From an uncultured bacterium (lineage in GTDB: Bacteria; Verrucomicrobiota; Lentisphaeria; Victivallales; UBA1829): a DNA stretch of 64,000 nt. Below are positions 59,186-64,000 of the stretch, piece after piece. Numbering within the stretch: position 1 is the first letter of the stretch; every line of letters begins with the position of its first letter. The stretch is taken from NCBI GenBank assembly GCA_902780135.1, contig CACZEK010000004.1:71146-135145 (forward strand), written 5' to 3'. Position numbers and translations under genes: made by a program. Below the pieces are notes generated by a model. That model had not been told where the DNA came from. It worked only from the letters and a program-made list of their open reading frames with translations, and made no database searches.

Positions 59186-59230
59186 ATAACCATCGAATCA
59201 AACGACCACTTCGTTTCAAGGAGAAATGCT

Positions 59231-61084
59231 ATGAGAATGTTGAGATCTATGCGGACCGAGACGGAATACGAATCCATGCAGCTCGGTTCTCTGCTGGAGC
59301 AGATCGAAAGACGTTATTCGTCCAATCTGTTCACATCCAATTTGGCTGCTGCATTTGTCCTTTATCTCGTCAAAAAAGATGGACGGGTTGATCTGGCCCC
59401 GGATGAGCTTCCCCGTTTTTTGAACGACGCATTGCATGACCGGTCGCTTGAGGAATGGATTTGCCGGCGCATCGGGGACCACTGGAATGATTTCCGGAAT
59501 CTGATTGCCTTGTTCTCCTTGGAATGCGTGAAAGAATACATCGCAAACCGGCAGCCCGTATCCGGCTGGGAATCCGAATTCGCGACGCCGGAATGCATCT
59601 GCGATCTCGCAGTCGGTCTTATGAAATGCTTCGGCGGCAGGCGTTTCTTCGATCTGTGCTGCGGCTTTGGCAATTTCATGCTGCGTCTGTCCAGGATGGA
59701 CGATGGTTTCCGGTTTGCCGGAGCCGATCTGTCCGAACAATGCGTCTGCATTTCGAAAATCCGGAACATCGTGCAGGAAATGAGGGCGGACATATTCCAG
59801 CGGAATGCGTTTGCCGAGCGGGATCTGTTTGAGGACCGGTATGAGATGCGGAAGCGCGACTGTGCCGTCTATGACAACGTATTCGTGGATCCGCCGCGCG
59901 GTCAGCGTCTGGTGCATATTCAAAGAATTGGCTCGATTCCTCCGGCGTTTCCTATGCTGAAAGGTTCGAATTCCACGGAGTGGATATGGGGTGTGAAGGC
60001 GCTCGAATCATTGGATTCCGACGGGCATGCTGTAATCATCGTCAGCAACGGAGCGCTGAGCAATATGATAGAGGCTCCGCTTCGCCGGTATCTGATCGAG
60101 CGCGGGCTTGTGGAAAGCGTTATCGCTCTCCCGGAGCGAATGCTCAGCTATGCCTCCATCGGACTCAATATGGTCATTCTTTCCCGAACGCCCCATGACT
60201 ATGTGAAAATGATTGATGCGTCCGGGCTTTTCGAAGGCGGTGCCCGCGTCCACATCATGACGCCGGATCATATCGCATCCGTCATGGCCGCATTCTGTTC
60301 ATCGGGTGTGGAGTTCCAGTACGACCGGATTCCACCGCGGTCGTGCTCGGCTCCGGTCTCCCGCAAGGATATTCCGCTGCAGGTGATCGCCGAAAGGGAT
60401 TATCAGCTGTCAGTCCGCCGTTATTTCATGTCCGAAATCCATGTGCGCAACGGACGACCGCTTGGGGAGCTTTGCCGGTCTATTTCCCGCGGCGTTCCGC
60501 TGTCGCGCGAGGCCCTTCTCGAAAAGAGGCCGGATTCCGATCTCAGCGCGCCTTGCGACCGGCCGCGCAGTGTCCGGTGCCTTACCCTCGCGAACGTGCA
60601 GGACGGCATCATAGATGAGGATCTGCCGGTCCTTGACGGCATCCCGCTCCGTTATCAGAGGTACATTGTGGAAAAAGGCGACATCGTGCTGACGAAATCC
60701 GTAATGCCGTGCAAGATCGCGGTCGCCGAGATCCCGGATGGAATATCCGTTCTCGCCACCGGAAACTTTTTTGTCCTCCGCCTCAATTCCGCCTTGATCG
60801 ACCCCTACTATTTAATGGGGTATTTGCTCAGTGAGGAGGGGCGGGCGCAAATAGAACTGGCGTCTTCGGGAACGACCATTCGCACGATCGCGCAGGAAAA
60901 CCTGGAAAAGATCTTGATTCCGGTGATCCCGCTGTCTGTTCAGCACCTGTTCGGAGAACGATACCGTCGAAATCTGGATAGACTGGCCGCTCTGCGCCGG
61001 GAATACGAGGAATGCAAAAAGTCTCTTGATCGCGCCTTTGATGCGTACGGGACAAACTTGGAGCAGGCGGAGAAGCGCGAATGA
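59231..61084 (+). CDS. Type I-like N6 DNA methylase fused to one specificity domain
   Basis: 617 residues. N-terminal ~130 residues are helical (HsdM-like). SAM site FFDLCCGFGNFML at ~138-150 (usual DxxxGxGxF). Motif IV position VFVDPPRG with Asp220: D-P-P-R where N-P-P-Y/F is normal. Then WIWGVKALESLDSDGHAVIIVSNG and ESVIALPERMLSYASIGLNMVIL as in HsdM. From ~410 comes a single S-type target-recognition domain (GRPLGELCRSISRG, VEKGDIVLTKS, ATGNFFVLRL, IPVIPLSVQ) and a long helix. Start ATG 59231 with AAGGAG. No restriction subunit nearby. A self-contained methylase or a methylase-derived DNA-binding protein. Confidence 0.82.
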   Translation: MRMLRSMRTETEYESMQLGSLLEQIERRYSSNLFTSNLAAAFVLYLVKKDGRVDLAPDELPRFLNDALHDRSLEEWICRRIGDHWNDFRNLIALFSLECVKEYIANRQPVSGWESEFATPECICDLAVGLMKCFGGRRFFDLCCGFGNFMLRLSRMDDGFRFAGADLSEQCVCISKIRNIVQEMRADIFQRNAFAERDLFEDRYEMRKRDCAVYDNVFVDPPRGQRLVHIQRIGSIPPAFPMLKGSNSTEWIWGVKALESLDSDGHAVIIVSNGALSNMIEAPLRRYLIERGLVESVIALPERMLSYASIGLNMVILSRTPHDYVKMIDASGLFEGGARVHIMTPDHIASVMAAFCSSGVEFQYDRIPPRSCSAPVSRKDIPLQVIAERDYQLSVRRYFMSEIHVRNGRPLGELCRSISRGVPLSREALLEKRPDSDLSAPCDRPRSVRCLTLANVQDGIIDEDLPVLDGIPLRYQRYIVEKGDIVLTKSVMPCKIAVAEIPDGISVLATGNFFVLRLNSALIDPYYLMGYLLSEEGRAQIELASSGTTIRTIAQENLEKILIPVIPLSVQHLFGERYRRNLDRLAALRREYEECKKSLDRAFDAYGTNLEQAEKRE

Positions 61085-61105
61085 CGAATCCTGATTGAAA
61101 AAAAG

Positions 61106-61137
61106 AAGGTTTAGCCTTCTGCCAAAGGCTAAACCTT
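61106..61137. other. Perfect 11-bp hairpin between methylase and HNH-like gene
   Basis: AAGGTTTAGCC (61106-61116) and GGCTAAACCTT (61127-61137) with a 10-base loop. No U-tract follows on the plus strand; A-run lies before it. Could be a weak terminator, processing site or protein-binding site. Confidence 0.5.
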
Positions 61138-61253
61138 TCCGGGGAAGTCCCCTGTATTCCTTGGGTAGGAACGACTGCCTAAATATACTCGCCCCGGCAC
61201 CAAAAATCAAGGGGAAAATGGACTTTTTTCCCTGTTTTTTAAGGAGCTACAGT

Positions 61254-61529
61254 ATGAATATAACTGTGGTTAAAAACCTGAAAAGAACGGCCGGAGAGAC
61301 ATGTTCTTGTCTGGGGTCGGAGTCATGGCTGGAACACTGGGAGCGCAAAACGGGGCGCAAAGCCTCTTCCTGCGCAGCCTGTCGCGCGACAGATGACATC
61401 GTCGGGGCTCATGTGAAAAGAGCCGGACAGGAGGGGTCGCGTTTCATCGTGCCTCTCTGCAAAGCGTGCAACAGCAGGACGGATGAGTTCCTCGTTTTTG
61501 AGGAACTTGTCGATGCCGCCTGCGATTGA
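61254..61529 (+). CDS. Small HNH-like zinc protein
   Basis: 91 residues. MNITVVKNLKRTAGE start, a WLEHWERKTG segment, CAACR (CxxC), DDIVGAHVKRAG (His), IVPLCKACNS (CxxCN): spacing C-x2-C...H...C-x2-C-N is that of HNH/treble-clef proteins. I recall similar small proteins in enterobacterial islands, paired with a repeat protein as here. AAGGAG at 7 bp before ATG 61254. Whether it cuts nucleic acid is unknown; only one His is clear, so nuclease activity is not assured. Confidence 0.7.
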   Translation: MNITVVKNLKRTAGETCSCLGSESWLEHWERKTGRKASSCAACRATDDIVGAHVKRAGQEGSRFIVPLCKACNSRTDEFLVFEELVDAACD

Positions 61530-61542
61530 CGGGAGGTGTGCC

Positions 61543-61791
61543 ATGAGTAAGAACACGAAACGTACCTCCAGCGAAATCGCAAGTCTTGCGGGACAGGTCC
61601 TGCAGAATCCCGCCGCCTCGGGAATCCAGAAGCAGCTGGCCGGGGCCGCGCTTTCTCAGCGCAGCCCGGCGAAGCAAACCGGTCCGCAGCTTGAGGATAT
61701 CGCGTCAAAGGTGTTGTCCAGTCCCAAATACAGTGACCTGACCAAAACTCTTGCAGGCACGGTCCTGTCACAATCCAACAAAGAAAGGTGA
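61543..61791 (+). CDS. Small protein built from an internal duplication
   Basis: 82 residues. Two similar halves: IASLAGQVLQNPAASGIQKQ-LAGAALSQ and IASKVLSSPKYSDLTKT-LAGTVLSQ, separated by RSPAKQTGPQLED. Polar, basic and helical. GGGAGG at 6 bp before ATG 61543. Starts 13 bp after the HNH-like gene and is followed by a terminator, so the two are co-transcribed. Family unknown to me by name. Confidence 0.7.
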   Translation: MSKNTKRTSSEIASLAGQVLQNPAASGIQKQLAGAALSQRSPAKQTGPQLEDIASKVLSSPKYSDLTKTLAGTVLSQSNKER

Positions 61792-61801
61792 TTCCGACCA
61801 C

Positions 61802-61838
61802 GAGAGGGGAGAGGCGTTTTCTTTCCCCTCTCATTTTC
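61802..61838 (+). terminator. Rho-independent terminator closing the cassette
   Basis: GAGAGGGGA (61802-61810) pairs with TCCCCTCTC (61824-61832), followed by ATTTTCCT. Confidence 0.65.
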
Positions 61839-61916
61839 CTCAGCGTCTGACGCCTGCACGCGTTACGGTTTTCTATTCGTGCTTTCTGCCCGATGCACTT
61901 CGTGTGCCTCGGATGT

Positions 61917-62597
61917 TCAGTCGAGCGTTTCCTCGAAGATTGGCGGGAATGCGTCCAGCGTCTTGCCGGGGAACCGGAACGGGCGGACCCTGCAGACGAC
62001 GTCGCCGCAATCTTTGGTTTGGTTCCAGTCGACGACCGTGAGCACGATCTTTTCCCGGATGCCGCGCTCCGTCTTCACCGACCGGAGATGATCCGCGATC
62101 CCGCGGCATTTGTCCGGTTCCGAGGTCTCCAGCCACACGTGGATCACGCCCCATCGTTCCCAGATCATGCAGCGTCTTTCCGGATCGGCGACGCCATCCT
62201 GCGTGCGCGTGCTCCTGTACTCCGGGTATTGCGTCACGACGGACATCATGAGCGCGCTCCACGTCTTCCCGTCGCAGACGCCCGCCATGTTGCCGCTGTA
62301 CCACTGGAGCGTCCGCCACGACGCGAACATGATGCCGATCAGGATGCCGATGGTGAGGAACACGCTCACGAAGGGATTCTTGAAGCATTGTCTCAGCAGG
62401 AAATGCGTCAGGCGGCAGATCGCGAGGATCGCGAAGAACACGGACAGGCTGAGGAGCATGGTGTCCGGCGACCGGAACGTGGTGAGCAGGAACGGCATCA
62501 GCGCCGCGGTCAGGACGAGCGCGAGGGCCGCCAGCGCGTTTCTCTTCCACGGCGGCATGCCGTCAAGATAGCTTTTCCATTTCCCTTTGGAACTCAT
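61917..62597 (-). CDS. Membrane protein of unknown function
   Basis: 226 residues. Basic N-terminus (SSKGKWKSYLDGMPPWKR), three hydrophobic segments (NALAALALVLTAALMPFLL, TMLLSLSVFFAILAI, FVSVFLTIGILIGIMFA), then a ~125-residue soluble part with Trp/Cys (MIWERWGVIHVWLE, KDCGDVVCRVRPFRFPG). I recognise no family. Stands alone on the minus strand between the cassette terminator and the lipoprotein gene. Confidence 0.65.
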   Translation of the reverse strand: MSSKGKWKSYLDGMPPWKRNALAALALVLTAALMPFLLTTFRSPDTMLLSLSVFFAILAICRLTHFLLRQCFKNPFVSVFLTIGILIGIMFASWRTLQWYSGNMAGVCDGKTWSALMMSVVTQYPEYRSTRTQDGVADPERRCMIWERWGVIHVWLETSEPDKCRGIADHLRSVKTERGIREKIVLTVVDWNQTKDCGDVVCRVRPFRFPGKTLDAFPPIFEETLD

Positions 62598-62763
62598 GTC
62601 CGCGGTCCGTTCCTTCCCAGCTCAACCCCAGTTAAAAAATCTGCTGCAATAATGTACCACGTTTTCCGCGAAATGCAAGCGGAAGACCGGTTCCAGTTTT
62701 CTTCGATGCTATTTCTTCTCAGTGTGTGTTCGATAAGGTCAGGCGGGGCAAGAGATGTTTTTA

Positions 62764-63810
62764 TCAATCGCGGTATATTTCTTCGAGATACTCTTTGGAA
62801 TAAACAGACCTGGGGTCTTTTCCCGCCTTCTTCATCTCTTCCATGTGCTCTCTTTCACGTCTTTTGCGCTCGGCACGTTCCCATTCACCATCTCGCAATT
62901 TGAGATCCGTATCCATCTTGTACAACATTTCGAACGCTTCGTCTCCCTCGCCGAAATGCTCCAGCGCGTATTTCGTCCGGCGGTAAACCCAGTCATAGCG
63001 CTTGGCTTCCTCATGACACTTCAAATCCTTTTCCAACTGGAGCTTTCGCCCGGGATGCGTTGCATAACGTTTTTTGTCGTGATCCAGCAGAAGTCTGTCC
63101 AAAAAAACAAAGTTCTCGAGGTTGTCATCCCGGAGAGCCCATTCGAACGCCTTGTCCAGCAGTTTCTTTTTACGGGCTTCGTCGGTCTCCTTGCCGATCT
63201 GATTGAACATATCCTCCAATAAGCTCGAAATACTCATCATGGATGAATGGACCCGTTCCGCGATTTCCACGAATGTCCCGTCGTCGAAGATCCAGTCGGG
63301 ATAAGTCTTGATATAACTGTAAGCAAGATCACCCCCATGATCCGGGTCCAGATCGACGGTTTTCCGCACCAGCGCCATGAACTCTTCCTGCGGGAGCGGA
63401 TAGTTTTTAAGATACCATTGTGCGCGGAAATACATGTCCGGAATTCTGTCGGAATCGGGGGCGGTTTCCAGTTCCGCCAGATGCTCCCGGATGATTCGGG
63501 CGAAGATGTCCGTCATGTCTTCTTTTGTAAGCCCTGCAGCCTGACGCCACTCTTCAAGGCTTTCAGCGAGCGTCGGGGTCAGAATCTTCCCGTTTTCATC
63601 AATCTGAATATCATCGAGCGATTCCCAGAAGAGAAAACACTCGGACAGATTCTCGATCAGCTCGGCTCTCTGTTCGGGATCGTTGAGATCCGGACGGGCT
63701 GCGGACTGCGCTGATCTGGACGATGACGCATCCTCCTCCTGTGAACAGGAACATACTCCACCCAGCGCGAGGCAGAACAAAGTAGCAATCAGAAATACTC
63801 GGTGTTTCAT
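62764..63810 (-). CDS. Lipoprotein of unknown function
   Basis: 348 residues with lipobox (GGVCS, Cys ~20), then an Asp/Ser/Glu-rich linker and an all-helical, charged body with several TPR-like stretches (e.g. AELIENLSECFLFWESL, RIPDMYFRAQWYLKNYPLPQ) and a very charged end (ERAERKRREREHMEEMKK). No named domain recognised. Upstream AAATAACATG context has a GGAGAAAT at good distance. Confidence 0.65.
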   Translation of the reverse strand: MKHRVFLIATLFCLALGGVCSCSQEEDASSSRSAQSAARPDLNDPEQRAELIENLSECFLFWESLDDIQIDENGKILTPTLAESLEEWRQAAGLTKEDMTDIFARIIREHLAELETAPDSDRIPDMYFRAQWYLKNYPLPQEEFMALVRKTVDLDPDHGGDLAYSYIKTYPDWIFDDGTFVEIAERVHSSMMSISSLLEDMFNQIGKETDEARKKKLLDKAFEWALRDDNLENFVFLDRLLLDHDKKRYATHPGRKLQLEKDLKCHEEAKRYDWVYRRTKYALEHFGEGDEAFEMLYKMDTDLKLRDGEWERAERKRREREHMEEMKKAGKDPRSVYSKEYLEEIYRD

Positions 63811-63916
63811 GTTATTTCTCCGTGGGTGAAGGGGAATATTCGGAGAATATTATATCATGTTTTTCACAAAATGCAAACGGGAAGCTGTGAAAGCGAGTAA
63901 AGATTATCAGGTAAGA

Positions 63917-63983
63917 ATAGGTCGTATAGGTCGTATGGGGCATATAGGTCGTATGGGACCTATGGTGCGAGGGTGCGAGGGCA
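63917..63983. repeat. Short tandem repeat ATAGGTCGT and GTGCGAGG
   Basis: ATAGGTCGT at 63917, 63926 and 63944 (9 and 18 bp apart), then a GGGACCTATGG inverted form, then GTGCGAGG repeated twice (63965-63980). No coding frame supported to the right edge. Confidence 0.6.
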
Positions 63984-64000
63984 CGGAAAAGGCCGGATAC

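Noticed and set aside
61106..61137. Firm terminator of the methylase gene
   Set aside because: Good stem but no U-tract on the plus strand; kept only as a hairpin.

Overview
The window is a GC-rich (roughly 60-65% by eye) bacterial chromosome segment. The cell is clearly Gram-negative: it has an arabinose-5-phosphate isomerase for Kdo synthesis, an LPS-kinase-like protein, two secretin-domain proteins and many lipoprotein signals. It is probably a gut or other anaerobic saccharolytic species, because it carries hydE ([FeFe]-hydrogenase maturation), L-fucose isomerase, flavodoxin and arabinoxylan enzymes (GH43, GH51, GH120, CE7, a GH140-like protein). My guess is the PVC superphylum, perhaps Lentisphaerota/Victivallales; this is inference from gene content, not a phylogenetic result. 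I see no phage, transposase, CRISPR array or rRNA. One tRNA (Pro, CGG) is present.

Layout. 1-1373: the 5' part of a secreted GH140-like glycosidase. 1681-6751: housekeeping genes purQ, rplU, purC, metX-metW and prmA. 6768-9695: a large multi-span membrane protein. 9755-12699: tatA, tatC and a polyferredoxin that fuses a NapH-like membrane part to a NapG-like part carrying its own internal Tat motif. 12724-15903 (minus): DNA glycosylase, Bax-inhibitor-like protein, kdsD and an FMN reductase. 16198-25126: GH43 lipoprotein, a K/P/E repeat protein, GH120 xylosidase, a UvrA paralogue without the UvrB-binding domain, and fucI. 25246-28791: an ABC importer operon ending in a cysteine-rich DUF1847 gene. 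28827-32032: two tandem secretin-like genes. 32604-35658: the nadA-mnmA-hydE operon.

35899-47074 is a metal and methyltransferase region. A minus-strand operon carries two HMA2-type proteins, a P1B-ATPase with an unusual membrane motif, a small membrane-anchored protein and a DtxR/MntR-type regulator. Next comes a second minus-strand operon of three methyltransferases and a hydrolase, whose promoter closely resembles that of the first. A CPC-type heavy-metal ATPase diverges from it.

47140-48629 is the most intriguing non-coding locus. A DtxR-like box and a sigma70 promoter drive a roughly 190-nt RNA closed by a perfect 15-bp long-range helix. It is followed by an intrinsic terminator, then DUF3793 and flavodoxin genes. 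I cannot assign the RNA to a known class. 49357-54479 (minus): LPS-kinase-like protein, CE7 esterase and GH51 arabinofuranosidase. 54816-58940: a 1374-residue soluble hybrid histidine kinase.

59157-61838 is a compact three-gene cassette under a near-consensus promoter. It holds a type I-like DNA methylase fused to a single specificity domain (with DPPR in place of NPPY/F), a 91-residue HNH-like zinc protein and an 82-residue protein made of an internal duplication. This is the best candidate for an undescribed system in the coding part. The window ends with a membrane protein, a lipoprotein and a short tandem repeat. Promoters across the window often have the form TTGNNN, 16-17 bp, then TATATT or TATAGT, commonly with an extended TGC before the -10.
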